Assembly (NCBI RefSeq): GCF_042477335.2
Contig: NC_091246.1
Location: 216,255,501 to 216,319,500 of the forward strand
Direction: 5' to 3'
DNA length: 64,000 bases
Source of the DNA: Ovis canadensis
Lineage: Eukaryota; Chordata; Mammalia; Artiodactyla; Bovidae
Every line of letters begins with the position of its first letter. The stretch's first letter is position 1. The translations under genes were made by a program, and so were the position numbers. The notes under the pieces are model-generated. The model did not search any database and was not told where the DNA came from. It was given only the letters and a program-made list of their open reading frames with translations. Below are positions 1 through 9,668 of this stretch, one piece after another.

Positions 1-28
1 AACAAAAAACCTCTGGCTGAGCTAGTTG

Positions 29-240
29 GTGGGCTTTTCTGATGGCTCAGAGGTTAAATAATCCGGCTGCAATGTGGGAGACCTGGGTTTGATGCCAGGG
101 TTGGGAAGATCCCCTGGAGGAGAGCATGACAATCCACTAAAGTATTCTTGCCTGGAGAATCCCCAAGGACAGAAGAGCCTGACGGGCTGCAGTTCATGGG
201 GTCTCAGAGTCAGACACGACTGAGCCACTTAACACACACA
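29..240 (+). mobile_element. Bov-tA SINE
   Basis: A tRNA-Glu-like head (ggctcagaggttaaa as A box, ggtttgatgcc as B box) is followed by the Bov-A body, which ends in the tcagacacgactgag motif. Bov-tA is a ruminant SINE mobilised by BovB. The short open frame on the opposite strand is only the SINE read through and is not a gene. Confidence 0.9.
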
Positions 241-856
241 TAAGCGAATAAGTATTTTCTAAAGACTGATTGCCAGGCTTCTATTGGCCTCTACCAGAGA
301 GTTGAAACTGATTCTTCTTATTTTTTCCACCAAGAAACCTTCCTTAGGATTTTACCTCTCTAGTAGCTCAGGTTTTGTTTACACTTTAGAGAATACAAGT
401 AATCAACACAATCTAAACTAAAACCATGACACTGGTTCCTTATTCAGTCTTTATAGAGCTTGCGGAGAAGCTGAGATCTGAACATAGAGAGACTCATTTT
501 ATACTGGAGATAATTAAGATTTCTATAGACTAACTAGGCAACACTGAGCCCCGTGTTTATCATAATGAAGTTCAATAAATTGCTATTAAACAGGTGAATG
601 GATAGAGGCATGAATGAAAGATAAAAGAGAAAAGTTAAAAATTAAAGGAGACTACAGTGAAGTAGTAGGAAAGGGAGCTGATGTGAAAGGTCAGGGGATA
701 TTTGTGAATTCTGATCAACCTTGTAGAGACATCTTGCAATAATTTGGAAACAGAACTGAAGAGCAGTTGAAAAAATAAGACTAGATTGTTTTTCATAGTC
801 ATGGTTTCTCTGGTTTTAAAATTTATATATATTCATTGTAAAATATTCAGAAAATG
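241..856. other. Unique AT-rich intergenic DNA
   Basis: I see no gene, RNA or repeat that I can name here. Stop codons are frequent in all frames. Confidence 0.5.
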
Positions 857-1055
857 AGGCTTCCCTGGTGGCTTAGTGATAAAGAATCCACCTGCCAATG
901 CAGGAGACACAGGGTCAATCCCTGGAGAGGAAACACAAAGAACACCCACTCTCGTGTTCTTGCCTGGGAAATCCCATGGACAGAGGAGCCTGGCGGGCTG
1001 CAGCCCATGAGGTCAAACAGAGTTGGACAGTGACTAAACAGCAACCACAAAAACA
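857..1055 (+). mobile_element. Bov-tA SINE
   Basis: It starts with ggcttccctggtggctta and runs into ggacagaggagcctggcggg, the head and body of Bov-tA. The head/body junction is diverged (gagaggaaacacaaagaac), so this is an older copy. Confidence 0.9.
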
Positions 1056-1524
1056 ACATTCAGAAAACACATGAAAATGTGATGAAACATAAAAATCCCT
1101 ACTCCCTTACCTAGAGATAAAAAGTATTAACATTTTCTATACCTATAATTAAAAACAATTTTTGTAAGTCATAGAAAAATTAGGTTTTGAAACCAAACTT
1201 GATTGTGACTCATCTTATATTTTAAAAGACATCCCATGATTTGTACTAAAAGGTAAGTCTATTTTTTACAGGCATTGTTGGGAGAATATGAAAATTTCAA
1301 AGCATTGTCCAGTTTGGTTTTTTGCTGTTGTTGCTCTATGTCAGTCGTACTGTGGCAGAGCACAGTAGAATCTTTTCATATGCAATGTTGGGTTTGTAAC
1401 TGAGAGGTTTCAGAGTTACTAAATTGCCAGTAAAATAAAGTGGAAGAGACGGTATTTGGATGAAGTCAAGGGGAAGAGGCTTTCCCAAGAGATAAGCGAC
1501 CTAAATGGGAAGCAAATCCAAAAA

Positions 1525-1620
1525 AGTGGGGATATACGAATACATGTAGCTGATTCACTTTGCTGTACTGTAGAAACTAACATAACTTTGTAAAGCAACT
1601 ATACGCCAATAAAATTTGTA
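1525..1620 (+). mobile_element. 3' end fragment of a ruminant L1
   Basis: The segment from gatatacgaatacatgtagc to gccaataaaattt matches the terminal 3' UTR that recurs in artiodactyl L1 copies, and it ends at an A-rich tail. Only about 95 bp remain, so the insertion was heavily 5'-truncated. Confidence 0.65.
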
Positions 1621-1751
1621 AAAGCAGAGATGTGTGAAATTCTTTAGAAAGCAATGAAACATGGTTATAAGATAGGCCAAAAGATATTAATGATATATTT
1701 TATCTAACATTCTTTTTATAAGTTGTTTTATTGGGCATTACTGACCACATG

Positions 1752-1922
1752 GGAGGAGAATGGGACAACAGAGGATGAGATGGTTAGATGGCATCACCGA
1801 CTCAATGGACATGAGTTTGGGTAAACTCCAGGAGTTGGTGATGGACAGGGAGGCCTGGTGTGCCGTGGTTCATGGGGTCACAAAGAGTTGGGTACGACTG
1901 AGTGACTGAACTGAACTGACTG
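1752..1922 (+). mobile_element. BovB 3' end / Bov-A fragment
   Basis: It carries acaacagaggatgagatgg, then gatggacagggaggcctgg, and ends in gactgaactgaactgact, the BovB 3' tail with its short CTGAA repeat. It is 5'-truncated. Confidence 0.85.
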
Positions 1923-2274
1923 ACCACACCCATCTCCCCTAATTTTCAGCAGAGCATATAGTCTGGAGTGTGTGTCTATGGAAACCAAGTTAAGAGATTT
2001 TTCCTATCTCTGGTAACATGGCATACAAGAGGGGCCCTGTTCATGTGATGGCAATCTGATTCATTTACTGAACTAAAATAACGAATGTTGTGACTTGTGC
2101 AAGGGAAGAACCTTTAAAAACAGGAACCATTGTTCCCCACTCCAATTCTTTCTCCCTATGCCCTGTTGCTGGTTACACTAGGTGATTACACTATAAATTA
2201 TAGAATGATTTTTCCCTTAACAATACAATTTTATTTTAAATCTCAAGAGGCAGACCTTTATTGGTGTTTCTCAA

Positions 2275-2360
2275 CTCTGCCTGTACATTGCAATCATTTG
2301 GGTAGCTTTTAAAAATACATGATGTGCAGTCCTTACCCAAAGTTTCTGATTTATTTGCTT
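2275..2360. mobile_element. Possible ancient hAT-type DNA transposon remnant
   Basis: The stretch tctcaactctgcctgtacattgc.. followed by caatcatttgggtagctttt resembles the conserved part of old non-autonomous hAT elements in mammals. It is short and diverged, and the family cannot be fixed by eye. Confidence 0.35.
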
Positions 2361-3446
2361 TTCAACTGATTTAGCTACAATTTGTGGAGATGTAGATTTT
2401 GGGGTGACCAAGTCAGAAGAACATGCATTGAACATGCAAAGGAAGTGAAACATAGAGAGAAATTTCCAGAACAAAGGAGAGAGCATTTGAAAAATGCCCA
2501 CAATGAGAAAACAGAAATAACGTCCAGATATAGGGTCCAAAGGAACAAGGATGGCATGGTGTTAGATTCTGTTGGGAGTTAACTCAAGGACAAGTCTCCC
2601 ATTCTTGGTTAGTAGAAGGTCACAGGTGGTCTCAGACTGAACCTACTTAGGTATGGATGAATGGGGAAGGTTCAGGGCAGGGGGTTTAGTCAGGATCCTC
2701 CAGGGGGGGAGGGTGGACATAGCAGCTGAGGAGGACATCTTCAATGAGTTGTACACATGAAGGAAAGAGCCAATATAGGGCAGCCTACATGTAGGTGGTG
2801 GTTTCAAATGAACATTTTTATAGAAGTGAAGAGAACTTGAGAGTATTTGAGAGCAGGTTGGAAGCAGCACTTGGAAATAGAGCTTGAAAAATAATATAGA
2901 GCAAAGGGCTATCTTGAAGTGACAATGCTGAGAAAGCATAGATTTTAGGATCTCAGGGAAAAGAATGCGAGATTCAGAGCTGGATTGCTCAGTTTGACTC
3001 CATACTATGAATGCCACAGAGGATGTGATTGTCTGTGATCAACACTTGTGATTCTGATTAAATTCCTTCCCTTCCTATGTATCAGTGTTGCTTCTGTAAG
3101 ATGGGCATAAAATAATATGGTAAAGGGTTATTGTGAAGAATACAAAAATAAATACAAATAAATACTTTGCTTTTATGTCCATAAAAACATCCACACTATC
3201 TCTAAGAAGATTTTTCTGAAAAGAAAACTGAATTAGCTGGAGCTACCCTAAATTGAATATGATTATTTAGTAAATGAGAGTCAAAACCAGCCTGGTGAAA
3301 AATCCAAGTCCTGTGAAAACGTAAGAATGTTCTTCCTTTAACTGCAAAACTGAATAGGTTTTGGAATTGAGGACTGCATGAAATCATTTCCTTCCTTTGA
3401 GAACTACTTTGCTTCCTTTAATGCAGATTCAGTAATTATCCTATGG
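2361..3446. other. Unique intergenic DNA with a MIR remnant
   Basis: Mostly unrecognised sequence. Around 3085-3150 the words gcttctgtaagatgggcata and gggttattgtgaagaata fit the 3' half of a sense-strand MIR. Open frames at 2382-2582 (+) and 2643-3017 (-) encode nothing I recognise and look like chance frames. Confidence 0.45.
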
Positions 3447-3655
3447 CTATCCTGCTGCTGCTATTTAGTTGCTGAGTCCACTCGGACTCTTTGCGACCTG
3501 TATCCCACCAAGCTCCTCTGTCCATGGAATTCCCCAGGCAAGAATACTGGAGTGGGTTGCCATGCCCTCCTCCAGGGGATCTCCCCAACCCAGGGATTGA
3601 AACCACATCTCTTAAATTTTCATTGCCAGGTGGGTTCTTTAACCCTACCACCGTA
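3447..3655 (-). mobile_element. Bov-tA SINE
   Basis: In antisense it begins with a ctgctgctgc tail, then ccatggaattccccaggcaa, and ends in the tRNA-like head (cattgccaggtgggttcttt). The short CTG run is the 3' tail of the SINE. Confidence 0.88.
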
Positions 3656-4319
3656 GTGGGTTTCTGGGAAACCCTCTATGGCTATAATGATCTTTAAAAT
3701 ACAGAGCATCTCACACAAATGGCAATGCAAAGGGACCTGATGCCATTAATATTTTCAGATCAGGCAGAAAGCTGGAATTACAGAAGCGATTTCCTCTTGC
3801 TTTGATAGCAGGCCATTAACGTTACACATCTCCCTTAATCTCACAGACAGGCCTTTCATTTTCTCCTTTCCTAAGCAGTAACATAGGGCATTAGATATGA
3901 TGCTATTATTTTCCCACTGTGGTTGTTCTGATACTGTACAGTCTGCTCAATACCTCTCACTTCTATTTTGTGCTGGACCTCACTCATATTTCCTAGGTGA
4001 CTCCTCCACTTGCCATCTCGGGGTAGCCACAAAGCAGGCCCCGATTGTAACACATTTCCTACTCTTAGAGACTCATTCCTATTCCTGTTATGCAGTAAAT
4101 AATAGAGACTTATATTTATATAACACTTTTAGTGCTTCAGAGCTGCTTACACTACACTCTGCTCGTATAGTTTGATTTTCAAGATTTTTATTATAATTTC
4201 AAATCCAAAAGGTCTATGAAGATGGATCCATTTAAAGCTCCAATTTATCAAATGCTGTTGCTTTTCCTAAATTACAGCTCAACATAACTGCTGCTTCAGA
4301 ATGGACTAAAAGTATTTCT
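3656..4319. other. Unique intergenic DNA
   Basis: No recognisable gene or repeat. Two open frames of 60 and 92 codons overlap on opposite strands around 3871-4175 and resemble no known protein. Confidence 0.5.
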
Positions 4320-4560
4320 TTCTGTTGCTATTGGGGCTTCCCCGGTGGCTCAGAGGGTAAAGCGCCTGCATGCAATGCGGGAGACCAGGTTTCGATCCCT
4401 GAGTCTAGAAGCTCCCCTGGAGAAAGAAATGGCAACCCACTCCAGTATCCTTGCCTGGAGAATCCCATGGATGGAACAGCCTGGTGAGCTATAGTCCATG
4501 GGGCAGTAAAGAGTCAGACACGACTGAGTGAGCTCACTTCACTTCACTTCTGTTGCTATT
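4320..4560 (+). mobile_element. Bov-tA SINE with target-site duplication
   Basis: The SINE body is 4333-4547. The 13-bp word ttctgttgctatt occurs directly before it (4320-4332) and directly after it (4548-4560), so the insertion boundaries are exact. The head reads ggcttccccggtggctcaga and the tail cttcacttcac. Confidence 0.93.
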
Positions 4561-5232
4561 AAAAGCCTTCTAACCCTATCCTGGAGGCAGGTGGATAGCC
4601 TACAAAGCCCCAGTAGGTAAATAGATTTGTGGAGCAAAACTGAAATCTAATGATGTATGTATTGCACTGGTATGTGCAACGTGGACAGGACAGCCATCAG
4701 GTCGTAAGCCAATGGGACAGAAATTGCTATCTGGTCAACAGAGGTAAAAAAGTAGAAAGAGGAAGAACCAAGAGGCTCAACAACAGCAATGGGGCTGAAT
4801 GGCTTGTTTAGGGCAAAACTCTGGAGAAGATTCTTAAATTCTGTAGCCCAGAGAGTTCTTTTTTTTTTTTTTAATTGGAGGATAATTACTTTATAATATT
4901 TTGATGGTTTCTGCTGTACATCAACATGAATCAACTACAGGTATACATATGTCCCCTCCCTCCCACCTTCCTCCCCATCCCACCTCTCTAGATAGTCACA
5001 GATCACCAGCTTTGGGTTCCCTGCATCATACAGCAAATTCCCACTGGCTATCTATTTTACACTGGTATGTGTATGTTTCAATATGACTCTCTCAAGTCAT
5101 CCCACCCTCTCCCTCCCCAGCTATGACCCTTGGCCTGTTTTTTATGTCTAAGTCTCCTTTGCTGCCTTGAAAATAGGATCATCAGTACCATCTTTCCAGA
5201 TTCCACATATATGCATTAATAAACAATATTTC

Positions 5233-5285
5233 CACTGGGTCACAAAGAGTCAGACACTACTGAGCGACTGAACTGGACTGAAATG
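5233..5285 (+). mobile_element. Bov-A / BovB 3' tail fragment inside L1
   Basis: gggtcacaaagagtcagaca then gagcgactgaactggactga is the terminal Bov-A / BovB sequence. It interrupts L1 3' UTR sequence that continues on both sides. Confidence 0.75.
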
Positions 5286-5307
5286 ATATTTGTCTTTCTG
5301 ACTTATG

Positions 5308-5360
5308 TCACTCAGTATCATAGGCTCTAGGTTCATCCTAGAGCCTATGATACTGAGTGA
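5308..5360. repeat. Perfect 24-bp inverted repeat with 5-nt loop
   Basis: The left arm 5308-5331 is the exact reverse complement of the right arm 5337-5360, around the loop ttcat. It lies inside the L1 3' UTR portion of the chimera. The other L1 in this window has only one arm-like word at the matching place (around 47150-47170), so the second arm is a local inverted duplication. Confidence 0.95.
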
Positions 5361-5727
5361 AGTGTATATGCACTGCAATTTCTTTATCCATTCATCTATT
5401 GATGGACATCTGGTTGCTTCCATGTCCTAGCTACTGTAAATAGTGCTGCAATGAATACTGGGTACATGTATCTTTTTCATCAATGGTTTCCTGAGGGTAT
5501 ATGCCTAGTAGTGGGATTGCTGGGTCATAAGATAGTTTTATTCTTACTTTTTAAGGGAATTTCCATACTTTTCTCCATAGTGGCTGTATCAGTTTGCATT
5601 CCTACCAGCCGTGTCAGAGGGTTCCTGTTTCTCTACACCCTCTCCAGCATTTATTGTTTGTAAATTGTTGTTTTTGATGATGGCCATTCTGACTGATGTG
5701 AGATGATACCTCATTGTAGTTTTGATT

Positions 5728-5898
5728 TGTGACCCCATGGACTGTAGCCTGCCAGGATCCCCTGTCCATGGAATTCTCCAGGCAAGCATACTAGAATGGG
5801 TTGCCATTTCCTACTCCAGGGTATCTTCCAGACCCAAGATCGAACCTGGGTCTCCCATATTATGGGCTGATTCTTTACCTGAGCTACCAGGGAAGCTA
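5728..5898 (-). mobile_element. Bov-tA SINE nested in L1
   Basis: It interrupts the L1 words cattgtagttttgattt and ctaataataagtgatg, which are separated by only a few bases in the intact L1 at 47580-47620. In antisense it runs from gaccccatggactgtagc to the tRNA-like head at gagctaccagggaagc. Confidence 0.88.
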
Positions 5899-6685
5899 AT
5901 AATAAGTGATGTTGAGCATCTTTTCATGTGCTTATTAGCCATCTGTATGTCTTCTTTGGAGAAATATGTTTAGTTCTTCTGCCCCCTTTTGATTAGGTTG
6001 CTTATTTTTCTGGTATTGAGCTACATGAACTGTTGTATATTTTGGAGATTAATCCTTTGTCAATTGTTCCATTTGTTATTATTTTCTCCCATTCTGAGGG
6101 TTGTCTTTCACCTTGCTTATAGTTTCCTTCATTGTGCAAAAGCTTTTAAGTTCAATTAGGTCTCATTTGTATATTTTTGTTTTTATTTCCATTACCCTAG
6201 AAGGTGGGTCATAGAAGATCTTGCTAGTGATTTATGTCAGATAAGAGTTTTATAATTTCTGGTTTTACATTTAGGTCTTTAATCCATTTTATTTTTGTGT
6301 ATGGTGTTAGGAAGTGTTCTGATTTGATTCTTTTACACATAGCTCCACAATTTTCCCAGTACCACTTATTAGAAGAGACTGTTTTTTCTCCATTGCATAT
6401 TTTTGCCTCCTTTGTCAAAGATAAGGTGCCCATAGGTGCTTGGATGTATCTCAGGCTTTCTATCTTGTTCCATTGGTCTGTATTTCTTTTTTGTGCCAGT
6501 ACCATGCTGTCGTGATGACTATAGATAGCTTTGTGGTATAGTCTGAAGGAAGGAAGGTTTATCCCTTCAGTTCCATTATTCTTTCTCAAGATTGCTTTGG
6601 CTATTCAGTGTTTGTGTTTCTATATCAATTGTGAAATTATTTGTTCTAGTTCTGTGACAAATACCGTTGATAGTTTGATAGGGCT

Positions 6686-6747
6686 GCCGTCTATGGGGTC
6701 ACACAGAGTCGGACATGACTGAAGCGACTTAGCAGTAGCAGCAGCAC
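6686..6747 (+). mobile_element. Truncated Bov-A2 with AGC tail, nested in L1
   Basis: ggggtcacacagagtcggac to gcgacttagcagtagcagca is the 3' end of Bov-A2 with its AGC tail. L1 sequence resumes at ctaaatctatagatggc. Confidence 0.8.
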
Positions 6748-7063
6748 TAAATCTATAGATGGCTTTGGGTAGCATGGTCATTTTCACAATATTGATTCTT
6801 CTAATCCAGGAACATGATATATCTTTCCATATGTTTATGTCATCTTCAATTTCTTTCATCAGTGTTTTGTAGTTTTCTACATACAAATCTTTTGTCTCTT
6901 CAGGTAAATTTATTCTTCAGTATTTTATCATTTTTGTTGCAATGGTGAATGGGATTGTTTCTTTAATTTCTCTTTCTGAGTTTCATTTTTAGCATATAGG
7001 AGTGCAAGGGATTTCTGTATGTTAATTTTTTTATCCTGTGAATGTGCTATATTCATTGATTAC

Positions 7064-7167
7064 AAATATGGAACACTTCATGAATTTGTGTGTCATCCTT
7101 ACGCAGGGGCCTTGCTAATCTTCTCTGTGTTGTTCCAATTTTAGTATATGTGCTGTGAAGCAAGCAC
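7064..7167 (-). pseudogene. RNU6 (pseudogene): U6 snRNA retropseudogene (5' part of chimera)
   Basis: The reverse complement starts gtgcttgcttcacagcacat, continues with the conserved core (tactaaaattggaac, agaagattagca, ggcccctgcg, aaggatgacac) and ends tgttccatattt. It is 104 nt against about 106-107 for U6. A one-base deletion and a change lie in the 5' stem-loop (ttcacagcac where U6 has ttcggcagcac), with further substitutions such as gaattt-region cacacaaattcatgaa. It stops at the natural U6 3' end and is joined directly to L1. It came in as a retrocopy without the upstream PSE/DSE promoter, so it is almost certainly not expressed as U6. Confidence 0.95.
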
Positions 7168-7296
7168 CCCAGAGAGTTCTATGTGTGAAGATTTTACTGG
7201 AGGAAATTCCTGTGGGAAAGTGAAAGAGTTTAAGCTTCCACAGGCAGTCCAAGGCCCTTTAAGGAGGAGGTGATCATTCTCTCTCATACTTTCTTT

Positions 7297-7857
7297 AAGT
7301 CTTGTGCAACAATGTATCTTACCCAAGAACTGGCCTTTCTTTAGGTCCAGAACTAATGATCACACAGCACAGGGTCTTACTCATGGAAATGCTTTTCTTA
7401 GGCTATGTGTTAATGATTATAATTGTAACAAATCTTGCCTGGGAACCTCTTTCTCAAGACTTGTACCCCTGATTACACAGCAACAGCATATCTACCCCAG
7501 AGATGTTGCTGGGAACCTGTTCTCCCAGGCTAATTTTGTGCCAAAGTTATCTCAGGAAGTGTGCCTTGGGAAAGGGTCTGGTGGAACTCTTAGAACCTTG
7601 AAGTATTCTTTTTATCTATTTTCCACAGCTAGTTGAAAACTGTATAAGGCCCGTTTGAATGAATGAAGTGGGTACTCTCCTGCCCCCTTCTGATGTCTAT
7701 GTCAGAGGTTTTCTCTGTCCTGTCACTTTAAATAAAATTTTTCACACAAAGCTCTGAGTGACTGAGACCTCTCTTTGGTCCTGGGATTAAATCTTCTCCT
7801 TCAGAGACCACGAATCTGGCAGCACCGTTCACTGTTCACTGTAAGCTATCAAAAGAA
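7297..7857 (+). mobile_element. Solo LTR (family A, copy 1)
   Basis: The segment matches 35718-36157 in order: ctcatggaaatgcttttctt, then gcccccttctgatgtctatg, then the AATAAA-containing stretch near 7731, then cacaaagctctgagtgactg. A polyadenylation signal followed by a short conserved downstream block is the layout of an LTR R/U5 region. I see no gag, pol or second LTR next to it, so I call it a solo LTR. Both outer borders are approximate and the family name is not known to me. Confidence 0.6.
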
Positions 7858-8435
7858 GATAGAGAAGGGAGTGAAAAAAGATTGGAGAGCTATCAGATTG
7901 TGGAACAAGTCTGAACCTGAGTGAAGGAGATGAAGAGGGAAGGATGGGAGCATGTAGCTCTTACACCACAGTGAAATCTAAGGAAGTTTTGACAAGACCA
8001 TCAAGGAGTCCGTGAGACAAATTCAGTCATCAGATGAGTCCTATGCCTCCATCAATGGGCCTGCTTGACTATCCCTGCTGCTGCCAGTCATCAGAAGGTA
8101 GTGATTAATATCGGGGTAGCAGCTGGGCCCTTGGCCAATGACTCCTTGAGCAGATGGGGGTCTGCAAGGCATATTGTGATGACAATCATAGGATTCCTAT
8201 GAAATTCACACATTAGATATTTAAGTTATGCATTTTTGAGAATTATACCTCATATATTTTATGGAAACCATATATTCCCAACATTTCTGATGTTTTTCAG
8301 AAGGGAAGGAAAAGAGGAATGAGTCCCTGCCAATATTCAAGTGAAGGAACTAATAAAATATTGTGCAAGACATATGATTAAACATGAAATATGATATCTA
8401 CAGAGTCACTTCTCTTGCTCTTCTTTTCTTTCATC
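7858..8435. other. Unique intergenic DNA
   Basis: No gene recognised. It could hold degraded internal sequence of the neighbouring LTR element, but no retroviral protein motif is visible. Confidence 0.4.
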
Positions 8436-8661
8436 AATTCAGTTCAGTTCAGTTCAGTTCAGTTCAGTTGCTCAGTAGTGTTTGAACTTGGTGACCCCAT
8501 GAATCGCAGCACACCAGGCCTCCCTGTCCATCACCAACTCCTGGAGTTCACTCAGACTCACGTCCAGCGAGTCAGTGATGCCATCCAGCCATCTCATCCT
8601 GGGTCGTCCCCTTCTCCTCCTGCCCTCAATCCCTCCCAGAATCAGGGTCTTTTCCAATGAG

Positions 8662-9633
8662 TCAACTCTTCACATGAAGTATCCAAAGTACTGGAGCTTC
8701 AGCTTTAGCATCATTCCTTCCAAAGAAATCCCAGGGCTGATCTCCTTCAGATCTCCTTGCAGTCCAAGGGACTCTCAAGAGTCTTCTCCAACACCACACT
8801 TCAAAAGCATCAATTCTTCGGTGCTCAGCCTTCTTCACAGTCCAACTCTCATATCCATACATGATCACAGGAAAAACCATAGCCTTGACTAGACGGACCT
8901 TAGTCGGCAAAGTAATGTCTCTGCTTTTGAATATACTATCTAGGTTGGTCATTACTTTTGTTCCAAGGAGTAAGCGTCTTTTAATTTCATGGCTGCAGTC
9001 ACCATCTGCAGTGATTTTGGAGTTCCCAAAAATAAAGTCTGACACTGTTTCCACTGTTTCCCCACCTATTTCCCATGAAGTGATGGGACCGGATGCCATG
9101 ATCTTCGTCTTCTGAATGTTGAGCTTTAAGCCAACTTTTTCACTCTCCTCTTTAACTTTCATCAAGAGGCTTTTTAGCTCCTCTTCACTTTCTGCCATCA
9201 GGGTGGTGTCATCTGCATATCTGAGGTTATTGATATTTCTCCCAGCAATCTTAATTCCACGTTGTATTTCTCCCAGTCCAGCATTTCTCATAAGTTAAAT
9301 AAGCAGAGTGACAATATACAGCCTTGAAGTACTCCTTTTCCTATTTAAACAAGTCTGTTGTTCCATGTCCAGTTCTAACTGTTGCTTCCTGACCAGCATA
9401 GAGGTTTCTCAAGAGGCAGATTAGGTGGTCTGGTACTCCCATCTCTTTCAGAATTTTCCACAGTTTATTGTGGTCCACACAGTCAAAGGCTTTGGCATAG
9501 TCAATAAAGCAGAAATAGATGTTTTCTGGAACTCTCTTGCTTTTTCCATGATCCAGCAGATGTTGGCAATTTGATCTCTGGTTCCTCTGCCTTTTCTAAA
9601 ACCAGCTTGAACATCAGGGAGTTCACGGTTCAC
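8662..9633 (-). pseudogene. BovB reverse transcriptase remainder, frameshifted
   Basis: Frames at 9448-9633 (MNRELPDVQAGFRKGRGTRD) and 8662-9291 (NLRYADDTTLMAESEEELK, then VKAMVFPVIMYGYESWTVKK) carry the RT palm, including the YADD active-site motif and the C-terminal region. The part between them lies in another frame, showing at least two indels after insertion. The YADD box itself is intact. Confidence 0.88.
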
Positions 9634-9668
9634 TTATTGATTAAGTCTGGCTTGGAGAATTTTGAGCA

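Larger units (their letters stand above)
5380..7062 (-). pseudogene. L1 ORF2 3' part, broken
   Basis: Minus-strand frames at 6224-6589 and 6620-6886 encode L1 ORF2p C-terminal sequence (for example [17 protein letters not shown] and GTEGINLPSFRLYHKA). They match the same region of the full L1 at 46.7-54.8 kb. The segment begins just after the FADD active-site region, so the catalytic part of reverse transcriptase was never present. SINE insertions and frameshifts interrupt the remainder. Nothing here can be functional. Confidence 0.85.
4847..7180 (-). mobile_element. U6-L1 chimeric retrotransposon insertion
   Basis: A minus-strand insertion flanked by the perfect 13-bp duplication cccagagagttct (4847-4859 and 7168-7180). 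Read on the minus strand, it begins with a U6 snRNA copy (7167 to 7064), switches at about 7063 to L1 ORF2 just after the reverse-transcriptase active-site region, runs through the ORF2 end and 3' UTR, and ends in a poly-A tail (the T run at 4860-4872). The implied nick site, TTCT/A, is a usable variant of the L1 endonuclease site. One duplication brackets both parts, so U6 and L1 entered in a single event, as in the U6/L1 chimeras described in primates and rodents. Three smaller Bov SINE pieces lie inside. Confidence 0.92.

Noticed and set aside
7064-7167. Functional U6 snRNA gene
   Set aside because: It lies inside an L1 insertion, lacks its own upstream promoter and has changes in the 5' stem-loop and elsewhere.
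8437-8468. CRISPR-like or satellite array of cagtt units
   Set aside because: It is the normal 3' tail of BovB, which recurs at the end of most copies here.
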